Shown here in pieces: positions 1-8,114 of a DNA stretch of 64,000 nucleotides; the first letter of the stretch is position 1; every line of letters begins with the position of its first letter. The stretch is from Pedobacter steynii. Its GTDB lineage: Bacteria; Bacteroidota; Bacteroidia; Sphingobacteriales; Sphingobacteriaceae. Location: contig NZ_CP017141.1 in assembly GCF_001721645.1 (NCBI RefSeq), positions 3,410,001 to 3,474,000 on the forward strand, given 5' to 3'. The notes below the pieces were generated by a model. That model saw only the letters and a list, made by a program, of their open reading frames with translations. It was not told where the DNA came from and did no database searches. Made by a program: the position numbers and the translations under genes.

Positions 1-1
1 T

Positions 2-1291
2 GCGGGGAATCAGAAAGAAGCGAGGTCAGAGTTTCAAAGAGATTACGACAGAATCATATTCTCTTCACCGTTTAGGCGATTGCAAAATAAGACGCAGGTA
101 TTTCCTTTACCGGGAAGTGTATTTGTCCATAACCGCTTAACCCATAGTCTGGAAGTGGCTAGTGTTGGTCGCTCATTGGGAACAATATTTTACAATAAGA
201 TCAAAGAGAACGATCCAAATATCGATGAATCCTGTCCTTTGCTTTGTGAAATAGGAAATATTATTGCATCTGCCTGTCTGGCACACGATCTTGGGAATCC
301 TGCTTTTGGGCACTCAGGAGAGTCGGCCATTTCTCATTACTTTACTGATGGCGATGGTAAGCAATACCAATCACAGGTAAGTCCAGGGCAATGGGAAGAC
401 CTGATTCATTTTGAAGGAAATGCAAATGCATTGAGGATCCTGACCCATCAGTTTGCCGGAAAGGGGACGGGTGGTTTTGCATTGACATATGCTACCCTGG
501 CTTCTATTGCCAAGTATCCTTGTGCTTCATTGGCCGGACACAACAAGAAGAATATTTACACTAAGAAATATGGATTCTTCCAGTCGGAAGAAAGTGGGTT
601 TGAAAAGATTGCTCTAGAGATGGACCTGATTAAGGTCCAGGATGAGCCTTTAGTTTATAAGCGTCATCCATTGGTATACCTGGTAGAAGCTGCGGATGAT
701 ATTTGTTATAACATCATTGACCTGGAAGATGCTCATAGACTAAAGATACTTTCTTATGAAGAGGTTCAGACTTTGTTATTGCCTTTATGTAATGATCCTA
801 AATTGCCAGCTAGGCTAGCTGAAATGGAGGATGATGATGCCAAGATTACCCTGATGAGGGCAAAGTCTATAAGCACGTTGATCTGGCAATGTTCCATGGT
901 GTTTTTTAAGGAACAGGAAGCCATTCTGAATGGTGATTTCAATAGAAGCCTGATGGATGCAATTGAAGAACCCTTCCTTTCCGTGATGAAAGAGATTGAA
1001 AAGATTTCTTATAAAAGGATTTATAACTATTCTTCCGTGGTTCAGATAGAAGTGGCCGGTTACCAGGTGATGGGTGGTTTGCTGGAAGAGTTTATTCCTG
1101 CTTACCTCCAGAATGAATCAAAGTATCATAAAAAACTGGTAGAACTGATTCCTAAACAATTTCTGACCAAAGAGACAGATGCTTATTCTAAAATACAAAG
1201 CGTGCTTGATTTCATATCAGGAATGACAGATTTATATGCTGTAGAGCTTTTCAGAAAGATTAAAGGAATTTCTTTTCCTTCTATGAGTTAA
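2..1291 (+). CDS. dgt: dGTPase (dNTP triphosphohydrolase), 5' partial
   Basis: HD-superfamily deoxynucleoside triphosphate triphosphohydrolase, which cleaves dGTP to deoxyguanosine and triphosphate in the cytoplasm. The frame is open from the first bases of the window, so the true start lies upstream. The first residues already match the family (RSEFQRDYDRIIFSSPFRRL, then QNKTQVFPL). Metal-binding HD residues are visible in HNRLTHSLEVA and, about 60 residues later, in CLAHDLGNPAFGHSGE. A later YLVEAADDICYNIIDLEDA stretch supplies the conserved Asp of the HD fold. About 429 residues are present, near full family length, so only a short N-terminal piece is missing. The gene ends in a good terminator and its downstream neighbour is convergent. 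The family assignment is strong; which dNTP is preferred cannot be read from sequence. Confidence 0.95.
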   Translation, partial: AGNQKEARSEFQRDYDRIIFSSPFRRLQNKTQVFPLPGSVFVHNRLTHSLEVASVGRSLGTIFYNKIKENDPNIDESCPLLCEIGNIIASACLAHDLGNPAFGHSGESAISHYFTDGDGKQYQSQVSPGQWEDLIHFEGNANALRILTHQFAGKGTGGFALTYATLASIAKYPCASLAGHNKKNIYTKKYGFFQSEESGFEKIALEMDLIKVQDEPLVYKRHPLVYLVEAADDICYNIIDLEDAHRLKILSYEEVQTLLLPLCNDPKLPARLAEMEDDDAKITLMRAKSISTLIWQCSMVFFKEQEAILNGDFNRSLMDAIEEPFLSVMKEIEKISYKRIYNYSSVVQIEVAGYQVMGGLLEEFIPAYLQNESKYHKKLVELIPKQFLTKETDAYSKIQSVLDFISGMTDLYAVELFRKIKGISFPSMS

Positions 1292-1308
1292 GCCGAATTA
1301 AGGCAGCG

Positions 1309-1350
1309 TCATCAGTTGTGCTTTTTAGTTCAGCTGATGATATCTTTTTT
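1309..1350 (+). terminator. Intrinsic terminator of the dGTPase gene
   Basis: A 10-bp stem (TCATCAGTTG with CAGCTGATGA, one G-U pair) with a 12-nt loop is followed by a T-rich tail (TATCTTTTTT). It starts 17 nt after the dgt stop codon. Confidence 0.7.
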
Positions 1351-1380
1351 AGTAATAGAGAGCATTAAAAGCCCTTCAGG

Positions 1381-2082
1381 CTATTGTTTTTTGTAAACAT
1401 AGGCATTTGAAAAATGAGCTTCGGTTCCCGGACCAATCCACAATCCAATGCTACCATTAATGTCTGTACCAAGTTTCAGATCATTTATGATCAGTGTTGG
1501 TTGTGAATTTCCATGTACATATAGTTTCGCCTTATTTCCCTCCACTTCGATCTTTATTTTTGTCCACTCTCCAGGCTGCAGGTCAACATAAGATTCGTAT
1601 TTTTCCGGAAAATCTTTCCGTAGTTTATGCCATGGAAAATCTGGATAGGAAATATACTGCACGGAGTGATTTCTTCGTTCTTGTTCTTCTGCTCTTCCGT
1701 TGGTGGGGCGTAAATAAATACATTCGAACCTGGAATTGTCGTCGGCAATTCTAAACGCTATGCCAACAAAACCCCTTGCATCTTTTGATGAAGTTTGAGC
1801 AGGTTTTCCGGAAATATCTATTTCAATGATCCCATTAGAAAAATTTAAATTACCGATTTTCAGAAATTTCAGTTCGGTATTGTTTCCGTTGTCTGTTATT
1901 TTTAACGATCTTTTTCCCAAGTAGGTTTCTTCGGATGCGAGTACGTTAACTAACGTCATATCCTTATTGCTAAACAATGAAACTGAATCTTTTCTGAGTT
2001 GTGCAAATAGAACATTGGAGGAAAAAACAATAATGCAGATCAAATAGAAGGATAGTAATGTCGTTGTTTTCATCATATTCAA
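1381..2082 (-). CDS. Secreted concanavalin-A-like lectin/glucanase-fold protein
   Basis: A 233-residue exported protein. The N-terminus is a type I signal peptide with a hydrophobic core (TLLSFYLICIIVFSSNVLFA) and likely cleavage before QLRKDS. The mature part has the pattern of a jelly-roll lectin/laminin-G-like domain: a buried strand FSNGIIEIDISGK, then ARGFVGIAFRIADDNSRFECIYLR, a GEWTKIKIEVEGNKAKLYVHG strand pair and a closing GSIGLWIGPGTEAHFSNAYV strand. These features recur in DUF1080-like and family-16-like beta-sandwiches. No catalytic glutamate motif of a GH16 hydrolase is evident, so binding rather than hydrolysis is likely (inference). The gene lies 26 nt downstream of the stop of the next minus-strand gene and may be co-transcribed with it. 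The start could also be the ATG nine bases further in (MKTTT). Confidence 0.7.
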   Translation of the reverse strand: MNMMKTTTLLSFYLICIIVFSSNVLFAQLRKDSVSLFSNKDMTLVNVLASEETYLGKRSLKITDNGNNTELKFLKIGNLNFSNGIIEIDISGKPAQTSSKDARGFVGIAFRIADDNSRFECIYLRPTNGRAEEQERRNHSVQYISYPDFPWHKLRKDFPEKYESYVDLQPGEWTKIKIEVEGNKAKLYVHGNSQPTLIINDLKLGTDINGSIGLWIGPGTEAHFSNAYVYKKQ

Positions 2083-2108
2083 TTTTTTGACAGCGGAAGA
2101 CTTTTATG

Positions 2109-2579
2109 CTATTCTGTAATTTTTAGTAAGCCATTGCCTCTGAAGTCCTGTAAATTGCCTTTACGGGTTTTAGGCTTTCCTTCGATATCTGTTTCCTTAT
2201 TTGTTTTCAGATTGGTGATCAGTATGCCTGTCTCAGGTGTTTTATCATAAATAGTATACTTATATCCCTTGTTCTTGAAATGGACATAGTTTAGATCCAG
2301 TGCATCGTTTTGTGTTCCGCCACCTCTGAAATAAAAAGAGTAGTTAAATTTTGACCAGCTGTCTTTAGTTTTTTCAGGAAATTCAAATTCGATCTTTTGA
2401 GGGGTACCAAAGCGGTAAACGATATAGGCATTGGCTTTATCTTTTGCTAATACTGCATATTTGTTGTTTTTGGTATTAAACGAAAAAATAACCTCTTCAT
2501 TGGCGAGTAGATATTTTTGCGCATGAGAAGAAATGGCTAGAGTGAGTAGAACTATTATTGCAAATACATGTTTTCTCAT
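2109..2579 (-). CDS. Hypothetical secreted protein
   Basis: A 156-residue protein of unrecognised family. The start was placed at the ATG beginning MRKHVFAIIVLLTLAISSHAQ, a textbook signal peptide cleaved after the Ala of SHA. A longer reading frame exists but would overlap the upstream gene by more than 150 bp. The mature protein is rich in beta-strand-forming and aromatic residues (IEFEFPEKTKDSWSKFNYSF, then FYFRGGGTQNDA) and has no cysteines, which suggests a small periplasmic or surface beta-fold. It follows the 2608-3882 gene by 28 nt on the same strand, so the two are probably one transcript. No function can be assigned. Confidence 0.7.
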   Translation of the reverse strand: MRKHVFAIIVLLTLAISSHAQKYLLANEEVIFSFNTKNNKYAVLAKDKANAYIVYRFGTPQKIEFEFPEKTKDSWSKFNYSFYFRGGGTQNDALDLNYVHFKNKGYKYTIYDKTPETGILITNLKTNKETDIEGKPKTRKGNLQDFRGNGLLKITE

Positions 2580-2607
2580 GCGGTAAAAGTAGAAAAACAA
2601 TTGATTA

Positions 2608-3882
2608 TTAGGAGTCAATACTTTCATTTTCGTTCTGAATAAGCTGTTTACTAAAATATGGGGCATCGGCCAGGTATTGTAATATAGATTCAGGATCTTT
2701 GTCTTTGATCTGATTGGCTGTGAATTCCTGAAGATAACCCAATTGCAATAAAGATCCGCAACCGGCATCTTTGAATAATTTACTCAGCCTTTCATTCTGA
2801 TCAATATGATAGGAATTAAATGTAGGAAGAGTATCAATCTTTAAATATTCCTTGTCAACTTTGTTAATGCTCAGGAGGCGACCTAATTTTTCTCCTTCAA
2901 ATGTACCACTGTTGGTTAAAAAGAGAAAAGTGCGAACAACCAGTTTATCACCATGTAACCTCACTACAAAATAGCCTACTTTATGATCCGCTATTTTAAA
3001 ATCTACATGGCTTTCATTTCCGCTCCAGCGGTGTGGAATCTTATCCTGTATAAATGTAAGCAGCATAATTTCATGCATGATTCCAGGAGTGATGTTGACT
3101 CTTTCTCTAAGTCTGTCCAGAGTATGAAAGGTAATGTACAATTGTAAAGGAATGTCTAATCCCACTGTTTTAAAGCCAATTTTTGAGGGTTTGACATTAA
3201 AGTATTCCCAGGTTAAATCTGGGGAAGCCCAGCCAAGACGTATTGCACTACGTACACCATCTTCCAGCATAATCTGATGCTTTTCTGGTTTTAATTCATG
3301 GATGATGATGTCGTTTTGTGGGTTAAATCTGGCGAAGTAAGGAGTCATGGATAGATCTGCACTATAAATACGGTCATTGTAATCCGCCAGAAGCCTGCAG
3401 GTATGGGTAACGAGATCAACCAGATCATCCTGAAGCTCCCGATGCATTTTGCTGTCGTGCAGATATGGTGTAAAATATGTTTTCAGTTCCAATAAATCTG
3501 GATTGGCGATTACATCGGTCTCACCCACACAATCGATCAGTGTCAGTCCTTCAGAAAGATACCAGCTTAATGGAACCGTATTTCCATTAGGCAGTATAAG
3601 GTCAACACCTTCCATCAGTTGGTACATCAATTTATTAAATTGAACCACCCGCGTTTTAGACATCTCTGATCCTGGAGCAGCCTTGGCTTTCAGTACCGGA
3701 TACCGGACTCCGTATAGGTGATGAATAAAAATTGGAGGAAACTTGGCCAACAGTTCAGGGCCACCTATGAGTACGATGAATTTTTTGATGCGGTCCATGA
3801 ATCGCTCTTTTAAAGCTTTACGTTGCTGTTCCACATTTGCCGCGGATTTGCTTGCAGCCAGCTTTTTTTTCTTTCTATCCAT
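2608..3882 (-). CDS. Hypothetical cytoplasmic protein (424 aa)
   Basis: A soluble protein without signal peptide or membrane segments. It begins with a very basic patch (MDRKKKKLAASKSAAN, then a coiled-coil-like QQRKALKERFMDRIKKF) followed by a mixed alpha/beta body. No known catalytic motif was recognised. The ATG at 3882 was preferred over a GTG nine bases upstream. The gene is the first of a probable minus-strand transcript with the secreted protein at 2109-2579. It is divergent from the membrane-protein gene at 3983, with a perfect palindrome in the shared promoter region. The basic N-terminus could bind nucleic acid, but that is speculation. Confidence 0.75.
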   Translation of the reverse strand: MDRKKKKLAASKSAANVEQQRKALKERFMDRIKKFIVLIGGPELLAKFPPIFIHHLYGVRYPVLKAKAAPGSEMSKTRVVQFNKLMYQLMEGVDLILPNGNTVPLSWYLSEGLTLIDCVGETDVIANPDLLELKTYFTPYLHDSKMHRELQDDLVDLVTHTCRLLADYNDRIYSADLSMTPYFARFNPQNDIIIHELKPEKHQIMLEDGVRSAIRLGWASPDLTWEYFNVKPSKIGFKTVGLDIPLQLYITFHTLDRLRERVNITPGIMHEIMLLTFIQDKIPHRWSGNESHVDFKIADHKVGYFVVRLHGDKLVVRTFLFLTNSGTFEGEKLGRLLSINKVDKEYLKIDTLPTFNSYHIDQNERLSKLFKDAGCGSLLQLGYLQEFTANQIKDKDPESILQYLADAPYFSKQLIQNENESIDS

Positions 3883-3914
3883 ATGGAGCACGGTTTGATT
3901 ATTGGTGAAATTAA

Positions 3915-3935
3915 ATAAACTTCCTGGAAGTTTAT
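3915..3935. promoter_or_regulatory. Perfect 21-bp palindrome between divergent genes, candidate operator
   Basis: Two 10-bp arms, ATAAACTTCC and GGAAGTTTAT, surround a single central T. It lies 33 bp upstream of the minus-strand start at 3882 and 23 bp upstream of the plus-strand -7 box at 3958, which is the place for a shared repressor site. A one-base loop argues against a terminator. Confidence 0.5.
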
Positions 3936-3957
3936 CTAATCTGTTTGGGTTTATGTT

Positions 3958-3965
3958 TACTTTTG
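3958..3965 (+). promoter_or_regulatory. Candidate -7 promoter box (TACTTTTG)
   Basis: Matches the Bacteroidota -7 consensus TAnnTTTG, 17 nt before the ATG at 3983. No clear TTTG -33 box is present at the usual distance; the palindrome at 3915-3935 occupies roughly that region. Confidence 0.45.
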
Positions 3966-3982
3966 ATCAAAACCTTAATTAA

Positions 3983-4522
3983 ATGACGCCTCAGGACAAT
4001 TCTGTTTATTTAGATCAATCAACTCACTATAACTTTGAAATCGAGCCTCAATATCTTATTAAAGAATCAAAATTCTTATTATTAAGTATACTAACTTTTG
4101 GTTTCTATCCGATTTGGTGGATTTATAAGAGCTGGACCTTTTTTATTCAGAAGGAAGGATCCAATGCAAATCCTGCAATGAGGGTCGTATTTAATGTTTT
4201 TTTTATGCTATCCTTGTTAAACAAAATTCAACGATTCGGCAAACAGGAAGGATATCAAGGTCGCAGCTTTCCTGTAATCAGTTATATTTTAATTATCGGA
4301 GCGGGCTTATGTTCGGTTTTTCCTCCGCCCTTTTTTCTAATTAATACCTTAAGCTGTTTATTTTTCCTGCCTTACCTTAGAACTTTAAATTACTGCCTGC
4401 AACAATCTTCTGAAATACGCAGCTATGAAGATACGGGATTAAGTACAAGGCAAACTGTCCTGGTGGTAATAGGTCTTGTTTTTTGGATACTTGTTACTAT
4501 TGGATTGTTGTTTGGCAAATAA
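3983..4522 (+). CDS. Small integral membrane protein, DUF4234-like
   Basis: 179 residues with three hydrophobic segments: about residues 27-45 (FLLLSILTFGFYPIWWIYKS), 98-125 (ISYILIIGAGLCSVF onward) and 157-177. The first contains the aromatic 'FGFYPIWWIYK' pattern found in DUF4234-type membrane proteins. There is no signal peptide or known catalytic motif. It is transcribed alone, convergent with selO (23 nt between stop codons). The family link is only a pattern resemblance. Confidence 0.65.
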   Translation: MTPQDNSVYLDQSTHYNFEIEPQYLIKESKFLLLSILTFGFYPIWWIYKSWTFFIQKEGSNANPAMRVVFNVFFMLSLLNKIQRFGKQEGYQGRSFPVISYILIIGAGLCSVFPPPFFLINTLSCLFFLPYLRTLNYCLQQSSEIRSYEDTGLSTRQTVLVVIGLVFWILVTIGLLFGK

Positions 4523-4545
4523 ATTAAAAGCAGTGCGGCTCAATC

Positions 4546-6102
4546 TCATGAACTGCAGGATAATGTGGCACTTCCAGGTTGTTCGTTCGCCCAGAAAGGT
4601 CTCAATCCAAAAAACTCATCATGATTTTTAGAATAGGGATCTTGTAATGCAGTCTGTAATCTTTTGAAAAGCCCATTGTCTCCTTTTTCCAGATCCTGTA
4701 TTGCCTGATAAAGCAGAAAATTCCTGAGGACAAACCTTGGGTTGTTTGCTGTCATCTGTGATTGAGCTGCAGTTCTTGAAATCTTATTTGAAGCCATTCT
4801 GGTTTGATAATTTTTGATGTTCTTACTCAGCAATACCCGGTCCGCATCATTGAGCTGGTTATATAAAGCGGGGGTAAAATGAGAGACAATAGCTGGTTCA
4901 TCAACCATATCTTCCGGCAATTCAATCAGCAACTGATAAAAAATGGTCATATCCGGTTGTACGGTTGCCAATAGATTTTCAAACTGATCAATCAGCTCGA
5001 TATCATGATCCGATACGTTATCCAGTCCCATTTTTCCGGCCTTCATTGCATAATATTTTTCATAAAAGACAGGAGCAAAGCTTTCCAGTGTCTTGATCAG
5101 ATCTGCGGTATCTTCAAATAAAGGGGCAATGGCATTTGCCAGGCAGCCCAGGTTCCAGTACGCGATAGAGTGTTGTTTGCCAAAAGCATAACGAAGTCCA
5201 GGATGATCAGTAGTATTCGGGCTAAAATCCGGATCATAAGCATCCAGAAATGAAAAAGGTCCATAATCTATCGTCAATCCCAGAATCGACATGTTATCTG
5301 TATTCATCACTCCATGTACGAAACCTACACGAAGCCATTCTACAACCATTGTTGCCGTTTTCTCCAGAACCTCTTCAAACCAGATTAGGGTTTTATCTGC
5401 TCCATCGATATGAGGGTGAAACCGCTCAATCGTCCAATCCACCAGTTGTCTTAAATGATCATATTCTTTTCTTGCGGCAAGCATTTCAAAATTCCCAAAA
5501 CGCAAAAAACTGGACGCTGCACGCATCACTATCGCTCCTGGTTCATTTGCAGGCCTTCCATCATAAAACATATCACGCCTTACCGGATCACCTGTAGCGA
5601 CCAAACTCAATGCTCTTGTGGTGGGTACACCTAAATGATACATGGCTTCACTCATGAGGTATTCTCTTAGGGACGACCGGAGTACAGCTCTTCCATCCGC
5701 TCTACGGGAGTAGGGGGTAAGGCCGGCGCCTTTCAATTGCAGTTCCCAGGACCTGCCGGATGGCAAGGGCCATTCTCCCAGGGTAATTGCTCTTCCGTCG
5801 CCTAGTTGTCCGGCCCAGTTACCAAATTGATGCCCGGCATAACAGGCGGCATAGGGCTGCATTGTAGGATTAACAAAGTTTCCCCCAAGTAAGTCTATAT
5901 CCTTTTCATTTGGCTTGTCTATTCCCAGCTCCGCGGCAAGATCTTCCGTCCAGGCTAGTAATCGAGGTTCTCTTACCGGGCTTGGCATTACTTTACTATA
6001 TAATACTCCAGGGGTTTGTCTTGGTTGAGGGTTCCCGCTTTGGTCTCCTGCGAAGCTTTCGGTAAAGTTATTGACGAATGTATTGGAACTCAGATTTTGC
6101 AT
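4546..6102 (-). CDS. selO: Protein adenylyltransferase SelO (YdiU family pseudokinase)
   Basis: SelO proteins have an inverted-ATP pseudokinase fold and transfer AMP to Ser/Thr/Tyr of other proteins; in bacteria they are linked to oxidative-stress protection. This one is 518 residues, the usual bacterial length. Visible family signatures are YAACYAGHQFGNWAGQLGDG and RAITLGE near the N-terminus, LKGAGLTPYSRRADGRAVLR, SLREYLMSEAMYHLGVPTTR, and the metal/active-site segment VHGVMNTDNMSILGLTIDYG. The C-terminus ends SCSS: this third-last cysteine is the position occupied by selenocysteine in vertebrate SelO. The ATG at 6102 (MQNLSSNTF) was chosen over an upstream TTG at 6132. The gene is monocistronic and convergent with 3983-4522. 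Confidence 0.95.
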   Translation of the reverse strand: MQNLSSNTFVNNFTESFAGDQSGNPQPRQTPGVLYSKVMPSPVREPRLLAWTEDLAAELGIDKPNEKDIDLLGGNFVNPTMQPYAACYAGHQFGNWAGQLGDGRAITLGEWPLPSGRSWELQLKGAGLTPYSRRADGRAVLRSSLREYLMSEAMYHLGVPTTRALSLVATGDPVRRDMFYDGRPANEPGAIVMRAASSFLRFGNFEMLAARKEYDHLRQLVDWTIERFHPHIDGADKTLIWFEEVLEKTATMVVEWLRVGFVHGVMNTDNMSILGLTIDYGPFSFLDAYDPDFSPNTTDHPGLRYAFGKQHSIAYWNLGCLANAIAPLFEDTADLIKTLESFAPVFYEKYYAMKAGKMGLDNVSDHDIELIDQFENLLATVQPDMTIFYQLLIELPEDMVDEPAIVSHFTPALYNQLNDADRVLLSKNIKNYQTRMASNKISRTAAQSQMTANNPRFVLRNFLLYQAIQDLEKGDNGLFKRLQTALQDPYSKNHDEFFGLRPFWANEQPGSATLSCSS

Positions 6103-6215
6103 AAGATAAACGGACTTTTTGACGAATGGCAAATATCGGGTTAATCAGGAAGACCTGTGCAGGGGATCAAGCTTAAATAAAAAGATGACTTTACTAGCAT
6201 TATAAATGAGCTAAA

Positions 6216-7007
6216 TTAGCTGAATAGCTTTTTCCAAAAACCTTTCTTTTCTTTCTCTTCTGATTCCGCTGTGTTTATGACAATACGTTCTGCATGATCG
6301 GTTATTTCTCCGGATTTCAGGTTATTTTGCTCTTCAATTGCTTTCAGTTGTTCGATTGCAGCTTCCCGGAATAAATAGGCCCCTTCCTGATCACAATTGA
6401 GTAAGTTGGAATAACAGGCCGAGTCATTAAGGTCTAGTGGATTGGGTTCTACCACTTCTGTTGCTTCAAACAGACCAAGGTCTTGTTGTCTGGCATCTGC
6501 TAATGCCTTGCGGAAAATCCGGATTCTGCCTTGTGAGAAAAAGCCATCGAGGTCTGCCCGGACAGCTGGATCATGCTCGTAATCTGAAAGCAGCTGAATC
6601 ACCTGTGCGGCGGGAATAAAAACACCTGAACTGTAATTTTGTACAATTCGGTTGCTGATTGGTGTGGTAATGTGAGGAGGAACTATGGTTTTTAAATCTT
6701 GGGTATATCTTTCAAAATATGGTCTTTCTTCCAGTAAAAAAGAGAAGGCAGCGCCTCTCGTATAATAGTATTTACGGAGAAAACCCTGGATAACTGCGAT
6801 GTAATAGCCATGCGAGCGTTCAAATGAATCATCTGACTTTGTTCCTGAACCAATATTAATTACCTGCTGATATTTTTCCTTATAGAATTCTTCTACCTGA
6901 TATTGGGAAGTAATGCCGGAAATTAAGGCCGGATCCTGGAGTACGTCAAAATACCATTCTTTAATCTCTGTTTCATTTATTGGATGATAGCTGATGTCAT
7001 ATCCCAT
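6216..7007 (-). CDS. Hypothetical cytoplasmic protein (263 aa)
   Basis: The start was placed at MGYDISYHPINETEIKEWYF; the longer frame adds 18 unlikely residues from a TTG-rich leader. There is no signal peptide or membrane span. The sequence is acidic overall, with a C-terminal low-complexity charged tail (ESEEKEKKGFWKKLFS) ending in an aromatic/basic peptide that could bind a membrane or a partner. The MGYD(I/V)SYHPI opening recurs in uncharacterised Bacteroidota proteins, but no fold or function is recognised. It stands alone, 113 bp upstream of selO on the same strand. Confidence 0.65.
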   Translation of the reverse strand: MGYDISYHPINETEIKEWYFDVLQDPALISGITSQYQVEEFYKEKYQQVINIGSGTKSDDSFERSHGYYIAVIQGFLRKYYYTRGAAFSFLLEERPYFERYTQDLKTIVPPHITTPISNRIVQNYSSGVFIPAAQVIQLLSDYEHDPAVRADLDGFFSQGRIRIFRKALADARQQDLGLFEATEVVEPNPLDLNDSACYSNLLNCDQEGAYLFREAAIEQLKAIEEQNNLKSGEITDHAERIVINTAESEEKEKKGFWKKLFS

Positions 7008-7086
7008 AGTTCTGATGTTTTTAATGTGGTGTAAAATACGTAAAAAGCAATATTCTGTCAATATTTAGGTTAATCTAACTTTTTGT

Positions 7087-7117
7087 TTTAGTTGTATTGT
7101 TATTTTATTTAGATTTG
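7087..7117 (+). promoter_or_regulatory. Candidate promoter of the 7253-7934 gene pair
   Basis: A -7 box TAGATTTG at 7110-7117 matches TAnnTTTG exactly and lies 19 nt after a TTTA (7087-7090) in the -33 position. Transcription would begin near 7124, leaving a leader of about 130 nt with the hairpin at 7208-7233. Confidence 0.45.
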
Positions 7118-7207
7118 ACTAAATATACTTAGGCTGTTTAAGGTAGGAGGTATATAAAGATATTGGAAGCTCATCTGTAACGCAGGTAAAAGCCATAGGT
7201 TTCCTTT

Positions 7208-7233
7208 TAAGTGCCTGTAATTGCGGGCACTTA
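7208..7233 (+). other. Leader hairpin upstream of the small gene at 7253
   Basis: TAAGTGCC and GGCACTTA pair over 8 bp around a 10-nt loop, followed by ATTTAATT. It ends 20 nt before the ATG at 7253. It may be a weak terminator/attenuator or a leader structure. Confidence 0.35.
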
Positions 7234-7252
7234 TTTAATTAAATCATGAATT

Positions 7253-7441
7253 ATGGAAATTGCAATAAAAGTACTTCAGACGGAAATATCGAACAGAAAA
7301 GTGTTGATCAGAAGGGAGAACCTGATGTTTAAGGATAGGAAGAAAGCAAGCGAACTGCTTAAGGAAATCTCAAAATTGAAACAGGCATTAAAAATTGTGA
7401 AAGATCACCATCAAAGAAAAGCGGCGCATGATTTTGAATAG
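7253..7441 (+). CDS. Small basic coiled-coil hypothetical protein
   Basis: 62 residues, Lys/Glu-rich, with a heptad-like pattern (ASELLKEISKLKQALKIVKD) predicting one long amphipathic helix. It has no signal peptide. Its last codons overlap the ATG of the thioredoxin-like gene at 7428 by 14 nt, so the two are probably translationally coupled. No function is known. Confidence 0.55.
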   Translation: MEIAIKVLQTEISNRKVLIRRENLMFKDRKKASELLKEISKLKQALKIVKDHHQRKAAHDFE

Positions 7442-7934
7442 ACTTTATTTAGTGATGTTACTGGTTTTTTTGCCTTTTATGGGATTTCCACAGAAAAAGG
7501 ATGTCGCGATTTCTTTCGAATCGCTCTCAGACAGTCTGGCGAAAGATCCAAAGCCCATTCTCATTCATGTATATACAAATTGGTGTACCTATTGTATGAT
7601 GCAGGAGAATGGAATAAAGAAGTCTGCAGAACTTTCTTCTTTATTAGGAAAAGAGCTGTATTACCTTAAGCTTAACGCAGAAAATAAAGAAACGATCTCT
7701 TTTAATCATGAACAGTATCATTTTAAACCGAACGGACCAAGTACAGGAATGCATGAGTTGGCATTAGCGTTAGGAAAGGGTAATAAAGATTTTGCTTATC
7801 CCATGTGGTTTATTCTGGATACTAATTATAAGGTACAATATCGTTTCTCTGGTTACCTTAAACCAAAAGACTTGAATACATTGTTACTGGCTTATCTGAA
7901 AGAAAAAAAGATCCGCCCGACAACAATGCCCTAG
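7428..7934 (+). CDS. Exported thioredoxin-like protein
   Basis: 168 residues with an N-terminal signal peptide (LYLVMLLVFLPFMGFPQ) and then a thioredoxin fold. The redox motif is WCTYC, inside HVYTNWCTYCMMQENG, and the strand IPT-type segment is YPMWFILDTNYKVQYRFSGY. The arrangement resembles thioredoxin-fold proteins of the DUF255/Thioredoxin_7 type that act in the periplasm as disulfide reductases or cytochrome/metal maturation helpers (family knowledge). The cis-proline position reads 'AYPMWF', typical of the fold. It is translationally coupled to the preceding coiled-coil gene and ends before the regulatory region of the TonB receptor. The substrate is unknown. Confidence 0.8.
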   Translation: MILNRLYLVMLLVFLPFMGFPQKKDVAISFESLSDSLAKDPKPILIHVYTNWCTYCMMQENGIKKSAELSSLLGKELYYLKLNAENKETISFNHEQYHFKPNGPSTGMHELALALGKGNKDFAYPMWFILDTNYKVQYRFSGYLKPKDLNTLLLAYLKEKKIRPTTMP

Positions 7935-8030
7935 CTATATTAATTCTCCGTAGCTTTCTCATCAACTTCTTTTTCCTGCTCATTTTGAGTCCTTTTTTAG
8001 CTTTCTTTTTGTGTTAAGGTATTGTTATCG

Positions 8031-8063
8031 TTTGTTTACTATTTGTATACAATAGTAATTAAT
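8031..8063 (+). promoter_or_regulatory. Direct-repeat activator site upstream of the TonB receptor
   Basis: TTTGTTTACTATTTGTA at 8031-8047 contains TTTGT twice, 11 bp apart, with a weaker third 11-bp unit (TAGTAATTAAT) to 8063. The 11-bp spacing is typical of OmpR/PhoB-family response-regulator sites. A 16/17 identical copy lies at 11185-11201 before the metallophosphoesterase gene. Confidence 0.5.
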
Positions 8064-8077
8064 GCTAAACATCAGCT

Positions 8078-8085
8078 TAGGTTTG
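8078..8085 (+). promoter_or_regulatory. Candidate -7 box TAGGTTTG of the TonB receptor gene
   Basis: Exact match to TAnnTTTG, 29 nt before the ATG at 8115. The -33 region (about 8051-8056) is non-consensus and overlaps the third unit of the direct repeat, as expected for an activator-dependent promoter. Confidence 0.5.
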
Positions 8086-8114
8086 CATATCGATTAACAA
8101 CGAAAAAAAGCCTG

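Noticed and set aside
2580-2768. N-terminal extension of the secreted protein at 2109-2579
   Set aside because: It would overlap the upstream gene by more than 150 bp and put 63 residues before a clear signal peptide.
7160-7240. tRNA or small RNA gene before 7253
   Set aside because: Only one short hairpin is visible; no cloverleaf, anticodon loop or CCA end could be drawn.
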